DNA of 64,000 nt, taken from assembly GCA_903772945.1 (NCBI GenBank), contig CAICTM010000253.1, positions 1 through 64,000 on the forward strand. Direction: 5' to 3'. A program made the translations under genes and the position numbers. Of the stretch, positions 10,879-21,321 are shown piece by piece. How positions within the stretch are numbered: position 1 is the first letter of the stretch; each line of letters opens with the position of its first letter. The notes under the pieces were generated by a model. It was given only the letters and a program-made list of their open reading frames with translations, had not been told where the DNA came from and searched no databases. This DNA comes from Seminavis robusta (lineage: Eukaryota > Bacillariophyta > Bacillariophyceae > Naviculales > Naviculaceae).

Positions 10879-12008
10879 TCAAAAAATGCTGCCTAAAACA
10901 AAGTCTCTGGCACGATCGAGACAACCAAAAAAAGAGGCCAAGAAACCGCAGGAAGCTTGCACATTGCATTCGTCATTGTTGATTTGCTCTTGAATCCAAT
11001 CATGGTACTTGGCAACACCGGCATATACATCCTGGAAGGGTGGAAACATGGACAGACCGATTGTTGAGTGTTTGTGTCCCATACTTCAAATCCACTCTCC
11101 TCCTTACGCACCTCGCTGGGTCTGGCACATCCAATCCCATAGCTTACAATACCAATTTGTGTTTCAGTCGCATCAAAGAGCGGGCCTCCGCTGTCGCCTA
11201 GTAGTGCACATGCAAGCAGCTCGTTGTTAAAGGCACAGAATAGAAAGCAGAGAAAGGAGCATCATGATGACAGTACCTTGACAGTCGCCTTCATTATCAA
11301 CATTTCCACAAACATGAGTTCCAAATTCGACATTCCCATAGTTGCCCTGGCAAGATTCTATTGTTTGAAAATAGGTTCCAAGCTTCTTCAGTACATTGGA
11401 AGTGGATCCACCTTCTTTCGTTGCCCCAAACCCAACTACTTGAAGTGGCGAACCGCTCGTGGAAGGATAATTTAGATTGCTGTTCAGTTTTATTGGGGTA
11501 GCACTCGACGAAGTTGACAGCTTTAGTACAGCAACATCATTGAACAGATCCTGCTCATTAGAGAAATAATCATATTGGAATGTAGACTTGTGAGTCAGCG
11601 TGGTTTTTGTTAGACAGACAATCCAGATGTACCTACCCCACTAGCTCCAACTCTGTAATCAGGATGATACATTCCACAAGTGACGGCAATGTTTTCGCCA
11701 TTGCTGAGGGTTGTGGGCCCAATCCTCACATTGGTAGGGGCACCTCGTTGGATGCAATGAGCCGCAGTCAAAACTCGATCGGGCGCTATCAGCGTTCCTC
11801 CACATTGAACCAATGGGACGAACGCCGCAAACCATGGAAATTCACTGTCTTCTGCTTTTGAGCCTCCAACAATGCCCTGCCCTTCGCCAACTAGATCATT
11901 ATCATCTTGGTCATCATTGCTTCGAAAGAATCCTCGACTCGACGCTTCGGGCAAAGCTACCAGCAGAAACACAAGGAGTAGCAGGATTGAAGGAGCAGTT
12001 CGACCCAT
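10879..12008 (-). CDS. Secreted trypsin-like serine protease (S1 family), four exons
   Basis: Exons 12008-11637, 11586-11277, 11197-11112 and 11031-10879 join in frame (introns of 50, 79 and 80 bp, all GT-AG) to give 306 residues. Residues 1-24 form a signal peptide, followed by a short acidic propeptide and the chymotrypsin-type start IVGG at 46. The triad is complete: His84 in LTAAHC, Asp141 in NDVAVLKL, Ser230 in GDSGGP. The C-terminal helix DVYAGVAKYHDWIQEQI is typical of the family, and an extra Cys-containing tail of about 30 residues follows. Two oddities: the residue before IVGG is Gly, not Arg or Lys, so ordinary tryptic activation looks unlikely; and the pocket segment reads EGDCQGDSGG, placing Gly at the usual 189 position and Asp at 190. 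The enzyme is probably exported or vacuolar. It is divergent from the gene at 12307. Confidence 0.9.
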
Positions 12009-12306
12009 GGCTTGTCTTGGCAAGTTCCAGTGTCTGATGACTTTGTGTGGATCGTACCAGTACGATGTAGAGGGAACTTGTTGTCCGTTGTTGAAAGTGA
12101 TGAAAAACCTGGGAACACCCAAATTCCAGATCCAACGGCCCGAGATGACCGTTGTTTTGTGGGCATCTGCCAGTCGTCCCACTCGCGGGGAATTTTTCCG
12201 CGTGCTGGCTTTCAAGCCTGGCTTGAAGAAATTTGGAAGCTCACTTTTCAACGGGACTGCCACCGGATTTGCCCATGAAGTTCCCAATGCTCGAGCACAC
12301 ATCAAG
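12009..12306. promoter_or_regulatory. Shared upstream region of two divergent genes
   Basis: Only 298 bp separate the start codons of the protease (12008, minus) and the next gene (12307, plus), so both 5' regions must lie here. No specific binding site was recognised. Confidence 0.4.
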
Positions 12307-15300
12307 ATGACGACTTACAGCCTGGAGTCCCATGGCAGTACCTCCACCACGAGCTGCACGTCCTATGAAAGCAGCGGAATCATTGCCCACATTGGAGATA
12401 TCGACGAAGGGATCATTCTGTCCAATTGCCAGGTACGTGTAGACGGTAGGCATGACATCATATCCCCGCGTCTTTGGACGACACTCACGCATGTTGCACT
12501 TGTGTTGTTCTTGTACGGTAGCCTGAAAACAGTGCAGAAGTAGATATTCCTTCCATCATCTTGGAAGACTTGGAAGAAGCGCCTTCAGATGAAGAAAGAG
12601 ACAACGACGACGATGATGACGATGCCTCTGCTTCCTCCTCGGCATCCGCAGATGCCATTAGTTTCGACAGTGCCATGGAACGAATTCGTAATGAGGTGTG
12701 GCAGAAAGTTCGGGACGCCAAGAAAAATGTACGTTGATGCAGAATGGCAAATTAGCACTGGCTGCCACGGGTTAGGACACACTCGCTGACTCGCTCTTTG
12801 TGATCTACACCGCCTCCTCTCACGACACCAGAGAAGGGAAAAGACAAGTAGTACAGGTAGGACAAGTGTGAGAGATGATTCTGTCTTTGATGACAGTTCA
12901 ATATCTTCAGGAACTCCAGACAGAAGCGCCGGTCCAGGCCGCATCCAACGAAACGAAATCGTTGTGGTAACTGATGACCAAATTGACTTTCGTTCTCCAC
13001 CGTCACGACCGATCCTAAACTCTTTTGAACGACAACCTCTGTTGGATGAAGACATGAGAACTGCAGGCAACTTCCAGTACCATTTTACACATGACGATGA
13101 TATCGAACAGTATCGCGACCTCGTCGTTGATGACTACATCCAAAGTTTCAGTTCCGAGGACATGACGACGTCATCCGAAGCAGATAGAGTTGGCACTGGC
13201 CTTCATCAATTGCAGAATGAGGAAATCGATTCCGTTTTTGAGTCAATTCTGGCCCTCGATTTAGAAGTGGAAAAGCCTGAAGAGGTGCGTACCGGTTCGG
13301 AAGCTAGTGGTTGATTATTGCTGCTCCAAATGGTTTTGCTAACCATCATCGGCCATGCATGATTCTGAAGCCCACGAGCTCCTTGAGTTCACAGTCGCCA
13401 GTTACCAAGGCCAGTGGACTCTATGCCACACTCGATTCAAAGTCTTCAGAGCCAATGCTTAGAGTCAAAGTCTTTGGGTCACTGGAGAATACACTGCTTT
13501 GTCTGCCCATCTCTATGGTCGAGAAACGTGAAAACGAAATGTTTGGCCGGGCATACAAAGTTGGACTCCGGGTTGACCAGTGGAATGGATCCTTGCTAAC
13601 TAGGCTACTCAAGGGCTACTATCCGTGGTATCGAGACAACATCAAACAAAGCCTGTATACACTACAACTGTACCCCGAAAGCGACTGTGCCGAGGCAAAC
13701 TACAGCCAGGACTTTCGGTGGCAATCATGGATCAACCAATGCATAGAATCCTTCTACAAAACAGGGAAATTGAGAGTCCCTGATTTCTGTACTGGATCGG
13801 ATGTCTTGACAGCGCTTCAGTATTTTGGCATTCTCTACGACCCGGACCAGCTTGTTTTTGACTCCTTCAGCACTTTCATGCGCGTAAAGTTGTGGAGTGA
13901 ATACTTCACTCATCGCGACACCATTGCCGCATGGATTACGAAGCAACTCAACGAACCTAGTACTGAGCATCAACACCACAGTACAAGAATATTCTCTACC
14001 TGCCCACATTTGTTAGAGCCGGGGTGTGTCATCACCATTGGGAAACAACAATCTGAGGTATTCGACGGCGGCATTACCATGGTGGACTCCATGAAGGACG
14101 AGACGGTATCTCAGAGCTGCATGTTCGTGTACAGATTCTTCAACGACAGTGACGACGAAAACGGAGAACCGGCAAACATCGATTTTCTGGTGCGTGAGGA
14201 CTTTCGCGAATACTTCCGAAAGGTTGTCTACGGAGTCAATTCCAGTTTCCCAAAGAAGCTAACGACAATTCACCATCCTGATGGGACTTGCGAAGAACTG
14301 GAATTGGCCACGCTGTTCATCCAGTTGGAAGACCCAGCCTATTTGAATCGGGACCGTATTATTACCTCCGCAGTTCAGGAGGAATATCTGGAGAATGCCT
14401 TCGACGAAGCGACTGACCCAGAGAACGAATTGCCAAGTTGTCATGCTATCGAAACTCAGTTACTCTCCCGATGCCAGTCACTATCAGAGGAAGTCAAGTT
14501 GAAGTACCGCGCTCTGGAAACGGGGTCTATTCCATGCCAGCTATCAGCCGGCAACAATGCAGGGGGGGCAGGACAACCTGATCCCAAGCGCCAGTCCAAG
14601 TGCCCGACCAAGTCCGACTGTCGTGCTGTAGTAGATGCTCCTGTTGAGGCACAATGCAAAGTCCCTTCCAACGTCGATGCCGAATATGAAGAGCTCGAGG
14701 CCCGAGTGGTTGCCAGATTCAAAGACGGCGTTCTGGCCGACGTCATTAAACCTGACTGTCGTGAGATTTGCGCCGAGGCAATCTCATCGCTGAACTCTCT
14801 AGCACGAAATAGCACAAGCAGAGCAAAAGTCGGGCAAGTTTCACAGAAATCTGTGGACTCAAGACCACTGGAGACGACACCCACTGAACCAGAACTGCGA
14901 AATGAACTGAAAGCACAAGGAACACAAGACAAGACAAGTACCGAGAGAGACGTAGCAACAGCAGCGACCCCAGGCGGACAAGAGAAATCGAAAACAACAC
15001 TTTGCACAGAAAATGCTATCACAGGAGAACCAGGCCAAGCGAACGCAAAACTTAGCGCGGACACTGTCATTAGGGCGGAAGAGAGCCAAAGAGCGAAAGA
15101 AATTGCAAGCACATCATCAAGCTTGGAGCTTGATGTTGGAACAGCAATACGCGCAAGAACACCAGATAAACAAAGCACACCATCGAGCGTGGAGCATGAT
15201 GTTCAACTTGGCGAAGCAATGCACGCAAGCGCATCTGACAAGGAAACCACACCATCCAAAGAGGATCCTGACCTTGTATCAGACGTGGAGCCAACATCAT

Positions 15301-16187
15301 CTGACAGGCCAAACACATCAGCAGCCGACAGGGAGAAGGATAGAGGCGAAGGCAAGTCATGGCAGCCAAACGAACAATCCACATCCATAGGAAATTCGCA
15401 TGCTAGCGAATCAATTCAAGACACCAGATTCCCTGGAGATTTGTGGATGGCATGGAGACCCGATATAAACCCTGACTGTATCTTATCAAGCTCGTCCTTC
15501 CTCAAGATCACGACAGCGACAGACCACTGGACATCGTGGAATCAAATGGATCCCGAACCTTCTGTAGAGTCCGACCTTACCAACAGCATACAACACATCG
15601 AGCCATTTGATTCAATATTAGGTTGTTCCGTAGAAACTACTGGGATGCGGCAACAACACGTCCCCATGCTGTTCGACCACGTATACGAGGATCTAATGCT
15701 ACAAGACACACACTTCAACGGCAGTTGGGAAAAGAAGCCCGTACCTGAAAATATCCACATCACTACAGCTCTATCCCGCGAGCCCCACAATGTGGCTGCT
15801 ACGAAAACGAGTGGTCACCGCAGGGTCAGGTTTCACCCGGACAACAGGATCTTTTCCTATAAACCGAACGACTTTGTGTGCGACATTTTCGAGCTGTTTG
15901 ATCCCTCGGATGGCGGCGTGCTGGGCAAGGATGATGACGGTGTCCATAGCCTGGAGTTCGACCAACAGCATCGGTCCCATCAGATACCCAATCGTCATTT
16001 GAATCAGACCATTCCTTTCTCCAGAGAACAGGACCCCATTTTTGTGGAAACGGTCTACTCGACGGATGCTAGCACTGCTCTGTCCAGCAATCTGATGGGC
16101 TCTGCAACAAAGATACCAGGAAATATCCTCCCTACTTGCAATTTGGGGATCCCAGGAATCGACTTCCCAGATGACGAAAGGTGCTAG
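12307..16187 (+). CDS. Large protein of unknown function with possible PP1-docking motif
   Basis: Four exons fit in phase 0 throughout: 12307-12432, 12522-12728, 12832-13284 and 13371 or 13395 to 16187, with GT-AG introns of 86-110 bp; the product is about 1190-1200 residues. The N-terminal 260 residues are acidic and Ser-rich. The next 350 are folded-looking: RVKVFGSLENTLLCLPISMV, then LRVPDFCTGSDVLTALQYFG and a helical run to WITKQLNE. This layout recalls diatom proteins with a BTB/KCTD-like fold, which I rate only possible. About 300 disordered residues with Lys, Glu, Thr and Ser follow. Near the C-terminus GHRRVRFHPDNR fits the RVxF motif by which partners bind protein phosphatase 1. The exact acceptor of the last intron and the true function are uncertain. 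Confidence 0.7.
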
Positions 16188-17053
16188 CTAGCCAATCCGC
16201 AAGCAGTGGAAGCTCCCTCTCAACTCAAATTGCTTATAATTGATTCAGCTGGAGCTACCCCAAGGGATAATCTGACTATCTACTACTGTAGTGGTTTGCG
16301 AAAGAATTCACCGCCTTGGCAAATACGAGCTTACTCCCGGGGGCTAGCTGGAAAGCTGCCTTTTTGTGCCCTGCAGCTGGTAAATCCTGCTGCTTCTCGT
16401 GCCTACCAGGACCTCTACGGTATGGTTTCGGAGATGAACTACCAGTACATGTCTGTGCTGGAAGCTTCCTTGCAACTCACGAAGTGGGGGCCTCCTCTCT
16501 GACCTAGCAGCGACCTACACCGCACGAGTAAATGGACGGTTGCAGCGGACTTCCGTTTGTAACTCCATACCGTACCGTGCCGACCACCAACACTCCACAA
16601 ACAACATGTGTGTTTCATTGTACAATAGCCGGGCAGTTGCCAATCGGGTGGGTGTTGACTGGGAGGAGATCCCGCGGGAAGCTAGAACCCGAGGTTGGAT
16701 TTTGGTTTTGTGAAGGGTTTGAGTCGGGGGAGCCAGGCATTCCCGTCAGAACCTTCGATGAGATTCGAATTCGGAAGTGACAACGGCTATTTTGGCCGGT
16801 ACCGTACAATCCAAAATGTGACCGTCACCTCTTCTCGCGTTGCCAAGTTTGTAGCACCATGATGAATAATGACTGCTCGGCTTCCTGCTCCGAGATAAAG
16901 GTGGGTGATGCTGGTTCTGGTTCTACCCGGAAGAGTTTCAAATGCATGCATGGGTGGAGCACATACATGTAGAGAAGATGTTAGAGGAGATATTCAATAG
17001 AGAGGTAGAACAAAGAAAGAGACAAAAGAGTTCTTCCTGATCGCTTTAGCAAG
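16188..17053. other. Intergenic region
   Basis: A frame at 16206-16502 has no family resemblance. A GGTACCGTAC palindromic cluster lies near 16797. Nothing else was recognised; the last part should contain the promoter of the gene at 17054. Confidence 0.5.
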
Positions 17054-18025
17054 ATGTTAACAGCTGCGTTGCTGGTGAGCGTGGTTCGCCGAAGCCTTCC
17101 ACATCAGGAGGATGATGAATCGTTGGACATGACAGAGGTTGGTCAAAGAGAGAAAGGAGAGCGATTCTTGCAGGATCTCTCGTTTCACAACGGTGCATAC
17201 CGATGTGGTACCCCGGAACCTCCAAAGGCAGATAACGACGATAATTTGCTGGATACCCACGGTGACTGTGACACCGCTTCCCAGCCATGTCATGCTCAGA
17301 TCACCATGGAAGACGACGAGACCGCCACGGCCACTGCAATCCAAGCCCAAGTGCGAAGATATCTTGCCCAAAGCCAGTATAGAATCCACAAGCTGGAACG
17401 GCAGCTTGTACAGATACAAGAGGACAAGGAGGCAGATTTGATTTGGACGGAGCAGTGGAAGCAACGAAAGCTGCGCAAGGCCCAGCGAAAGTATGACAGA
17501 AGAGAAGAAAGACTGGAACGAGAATATCAAAAAGTCAAGGGTATTGTCCAATATCTTCAGAGAGATCAGAGCTTGTGTCAAAAAGAAGTGGGCAGCTTGC
17601 AAAAGAGCAACCAAGAGCTCCAAAAGCAAAATCAACACTTGTTGCTGGCCCACAACCGCACCACCATGTCAATAGAGAGGAAGAAACATCAATTGGGAGT
17701 GCTGGAGGATTCACAACATCGACTGCAAGTCACGGTGCAAGTATATAGAGAAATGATCCGGCAACTAGAAGAGGAAACTCGAATACAGGTGGACCATGTG
17801 ACTATGAAACAACAACCAAAGACACGCCACAAGCAAGGGTTGCACTACCCGCGTCGTGATGCAACAATCACCAAACACAGGACCAAACACAGAGCAAAGA
17901 CCTATTCAAGCATTGTAGTGAACTCGGTGAATGAGGTCGAGGAGCAATGCTTCCACCACCGACTAGTGCAGGATGTCTACACCGTGACACCAACCACCAG
18001 AAGAACCAGAGGTAGACGTAACTGA
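17054..18025 (+). CDS. IQ-motif coiled-coil protein
   Basis: An uninterrupted 323-residue frame starts with ATG at 17054. Residues 1-85 are acidic and polar. At about 95-110 AIQAQVRRYLAQSQYR fits the IQ consensus (IQxxxRGxxxR-like), the usual calmodulin or EF-hand light-chain site. From about 110 to 240 the sequence is a long charged coiled coil (RKLRKAQRKYDRREERLE and following). The C-terminal 70 residues are basic with many His, Arg and Lys. It is probably a cytoskeletal or scaffold protein; a specific role cannot be named. The gene stands alone, with wide spacers on both sides. Confidence 0.75.
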   Translation: MLTAALLVSVVRRSLPHQEDDESLDMTEVGQREKGERFLQDLSFHNGAYRCGTPEPPKADNDDNLLDTHGDCDTASQPCHAQITMEDDETATATAIQAQVRRYLAQSQYRIHKLERQLVQIQEDKEADLIWTEQWKQRKLRKAQRKYDRREERLEREYQKVKGIVQYLQRDQSLCQKEVGSLQKSNQELQKQNQHLLLAHNRTTMSIERKKHQLGVLEDSQHRLQVTVQVYREMIRQLEEETRIQVDHVTMKQQPKTRHKQGLHYPRRDATITKHRTKHRAKTYSSIVVNSVNEVEEQCFHHRLVQDVYTVTPTTRRTRGRRN

Positions 18026-18583
18026 GAATGATAATAGAGAAAGCATAGAGTGTACAAAATAATAGCAAACTATACGTAATAGTTACATGTAGTACTAACT
18101 GGGACACTAACCCGTTCGCTTCGTGCTCGGAAAGTTGATGTATGGTGTCGGGACAGTCGTGGGACTCTTGACTGCTTTGCAACTTTCTGAGAACAACAAC
18201 GGCACATGTGCCAGAGCTGGCTTTGCGATCCTAGCTAGCCTGTGTCATTGACACCCCGACACAGCTAATAAGATTAGTAGTACTCGCTTGATTACCCAGC
18301 TTTGGTAGTTCTGTAGTAGCTAGCTAGTAGTGCTGGTACCGGTACTCGAGTAGCTGGCTATTAGCTCATTGACTACCTAGTAGTAGGTAAGTCTAGCTAG
18401 TAGTAGCAGGATAACGTAGCTGTAGCAGGAATGTGGCATCACAAGCAACAACCACTCTCGCCTTGACGATGATGAGAGGCAACAGTAGTCAGTAAGAAAG
18501 TAGCATACCCAGGAGAACCCCCCAAACAACTCCCTTCTTCCAGTGGTAAAAATGGAAGAAGTAGTCTTCTGATGTCGGAAAAA
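18026..18583. other. Intergenic, CTAG- and GTAC-rich
   Basis: Runs such as GTAGCTAGCTAGTAG and GGTACCGGTACTCGAG occur around 18290-18420. No gene was recognised. Confidence 0.5.
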
Positions 18584-19198
18584 TTAAAACATCCGACATC
18601 GGACGCGGCGACCCGACTGTTCCAGTGAGGTTCCCAACAAGGAGCGCTTGTTACGAGAGAGATCTCTTCCACAGTCCAACAAAGCAGGCATCTCTGGCAG
18701 TACCGAAGTGAGGTTTGGATGATAAGCGGCATAGTAGTCCTTATGTGCTTGTGCCAGTGCCAACTTTCGAGACCAGATGGAATGCTGTTGTGCAATCCTT
18801 GCCAGATCTTCAGGAGTCGAGTCATCTTCTTGGGCTTTCAGGATTCTCTTGACAATCATCTGCTTGCGGTCTTGACGATGAAGAGAAGTACGGAGCTCCA
18901 GGCCTCGGGTTTCTTCCTTGGCACAAGACTGAGGATCTTCTCGCATTCGCTTACCGAGGTTGGCGGCCTGTCGCCGGAATTCCTTGATATCATCACGGTT
19001 GTACCAGAGCTCGTGGCGTTCGGCGCTAGTCTTGGCATGAGAGCAACTGGTAGAGACGAAATGGACTTGATTGGAGTCTTGTTGGAAGCTTACACGAGGT
19101 TCGTCGTCATCATCGTAGTAGTGGCGGCGTGCCGTGCGTGGATGGTGTTTGGGTGGAGCCGATTCATAGGCCACCTTTTCGCGAGAAGGAAGGCACAT
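18584..19198 (-). CDS. Uncharacterised paralogue 1 (LWYNRDDIKEFRRQA family)
   Basis: The 204-residue product starts at the ATG at 19198, chosen because its MCLPSRE matches the start of the paralogue at 28304; the frame is open 35 codons further upstream. After a variable His/Asp-rich N-terminus come ELWYNRDDIKEFRRQA, RGLELRTSLHRQDRKQMIVKRIL, and a block identical with the paralogue from AQEDDS to PEMPALLDC apart from one residue, ending RRVRCRMF. The pattern is common in proteins of unknown function in stramenopiles. It looks all-helical, soluble and without catalytic motifs. Near identity even at DNA level to 28626-28850 points to a recent duplication or conversion. Confidence 0.8.
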   Translation of the reverse strand: MCLPSREKVAYESAPPKHHPRTARRHYYDDDDEPRVSFQQDSNQVHFVSTSCSHAKTSAERHELWYNRDDIKEFRRQAANLGKRMREDPQSCAKEETRGLELRTSLHRQDRKQMIVKRILKAQEDDSTPEDLARIAQQHSIWSRKLALAQAHKDYYAAYHPNLTSVLPEMPALLDCGRDLSRNKRSLLGTSLEQSGRRVRCRMF

Positions 19199-19893
19199 GG
19201 TGATGGACTTGCTGGTCTTAGCGAAAGCAAGAGACAAGAGAGAGTCTGCTGTATCCGTCAGCTGTCTGGATGGAGGAGAAATCTGGCAAAGTGCCTCGGC
19301 CAAGTGAATTTGCGTGTCAATGATGGAAAATGAGAGGAAGAGAGTCTTGATAATCCGAGGACTCAGCTGTGAGTAGAGATAGATGGAGAGATGCCCGTCA
19401 AAGAGTGAGTGAGGGTTCTCTGGTCTGATGTGTGAGAGAGTGAGTGGTAAGGTCTGTTGATATCTGTTGCTGTGGTTAACCAGCTTTTGATTGTGAATGA
19501 ATGAATGGCTTTTACTGAGAAGCTGCCAAACGATTTTTTGCTTGCTTGCACGTTCGTGAACTGAAGTAGCTTCCTACTTGGCTCTCTTTTGGTTAGGGAA
19601 AGCTGTGAAGTGACACTGCTTATCGCAGTCAGTAATCGATTGCAATTGGCCTTCCTGGAGCCAGCACTACTGGCGCGGTATTCTCGAGGAAAGAGAACCA
19701 CTATTTACCGACTAACTAATCCTAACCCTGAATTCATTCAATCATGGAAGATGGAGCTCTTTTGCTACTTGCTCGCCTGGCTTTCCTGTAAACTCTTACA
19801 TCATGATACTAAACCAGTGGAGTCCGTGTACTGGTACAATCAGAGGTTTCTGTGATTGCGTCACAAGGGCAAGATTGTCATGTGGTGCAACGT

Positions 19894-20045
19894 GGTCTTG
19901 CTTTCCTTGAAGACTGGTTTAGAAGGGTAGTTGCGGTAAATATAGGGTTAAAGTTACGTTTTACTTCACATTGTTTAATGAAAACTGAAAACTATAATTT
20001 ACCGCAACTATCTGAACTCCAAAGTTGTCTTCAAGAGTCTTTGGT
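19894..20045. repeat. Imperfect inverted repeat, about 45-bp arms
   Basis: TAGTTGCGGTAAAT at 19928-19941 is perfectly complementary to 19997-20010. Farther out, CCTTGAAGAC and GTCTTCAAG pair as well. The transcript of either strand could fold into a long stem. It may be a short MITE or a hairpin RNA. Confidence 0.5.
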
Positions 20046-20786
20046 GGGAGTGTGGAGTGGACTGGAAGACTGGAACACTGGGACGTTCGAACAGGGGCGT
20101 CCTTCTTAGAAGTTTGTGGGACAAGTTCTTGTGAACTGGCTGATCTGCTTACCGAAAAGTGACATTTTGTTGCCCTATACAGTAAGTGTTTAGTGTTGTA
20201 CACAATTGACCTACAGTAAACGAGTCTTGTAACATAGAGACATATTAGAATTAAGCTTCTCTTGAAGGCCTAAATGGAAATGGTTGCCAGCAGCTGCACC
20301 AAGAAATGACTCTTTTCCAGTCACTTTTTGAAAGAAATTCTGACTTCTCAGGCTTCCACCCATGCACCCATGACTTGATGGTTGATTGCCATTTTCCATT
20401 TCGGGAGTGGACCTGTTGGCACTTTGCTCCCACCAATGCAAAGCAAATCGTGGTTTCCAACATGTTACACCTGGCCAGATAGACAGAGATTCTTTATATT
20501 TTCTGAAGCAAGGACGGCTAGTTTGTTTGAGTGGGGAAGGACTGGTCATGGGCAATGGCACCTTCTTCAAGTCATGCATGTTTGCGGGGATACTATCCAC
20601 CGTATATGTTGACGATGCATGTGATGCTCATTATCCGGCCGGGGAGACGATGGTTGCCATAACGATGTGTTCAGTTCCTTTCGTATTGGATTGACTGGGC
20701 TTCTTGCGTTGAATGTATCCGTGTTGTTGGACTGCAAAAACTAGCCTGATGAGCACACCACCTTGTTGCAGCCTCGAGGGCTCGAG

Positions 20787-20846
20787 GGTATCGGTACGGT
20801 AGCATGGTTGTTCGAAACGCAACAACCTGGCTACAGTACCGATACC
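20787..20846. repeat. 60-bp hairpin, 26-bp arms
   Basis: The left arm starts GGTATCGGTAC and the right arm ends GTACCGATACC. The 26-bp arms pair with only about three mismatches around a short AT/CG loop. It is non-coding. Confidence 0.65.
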
Positions 20847-21321
20847 ATGGTACGATGTACCGACACAGTTGGTGGTAAAGCGGCACCACGCAAGAAACCA
20901 GCATGGGATGCGGCAATTGAAAAAGGTTCGCTTCTTAGAGTTAGAGATAAATGATGTCCCAGCGAAAACTGGATCTTTCGCGGAACCTTTGTTCCGTGAT
21001 GTCAGGCAGGTTGATACCGGTAGAGGCAACTACTAATGGCCAACATCTCCACATTTGCACCGCCTGTAGCCAACTTTGTCAGCAAATCACTTTGGGGAAG
21101 ACAAATATCGGCAACCTGACTGCCTAGCTAGTTCATCAAAGATCCCTCTGTGTTTCGTTGCCTACATTTGTCAGAGTACAATCTGGAAGGAGGATCCAAT
21201 CAATCATCAAATCCGGGTGGTGGGTGGTTATAGTGCAGGCTTTTCGTGAAGACTGTTTATAGTAGTGGCTGTGCGTCCAATCCCATCCTGTTCGCTTTTC
21301 AATCATCACAAAGCATTGATC

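Larger units (their letters stand above)
19199..21321. other. 2.1-kb intergenic region with hairpins
   Basis: No gene was recognised; frames near 20211-20694 and 20631-21029 overlap on opposite strands and match nothing. Two long inverted repeats listed separately (19894-20045 and 20787-20846) are the only notable structure. Confidence 0.5.

Noticed and set aside
11872-12543. 223-codon plus frame across the protease start
   Set aside because: It is antisense to the signal peptide and first exon of the protease; only the part after 12307 fits a gene, as exon 1 of the next one.
14456-15178. 240-codon minus frame
   Set aside because: Shadow of the long plus-strand exon; no family features.
20211-21029. 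Frames of 100-132 codons on both strands
   Set aside because: Overlap each other and include the 20787 hairpin; no motif.
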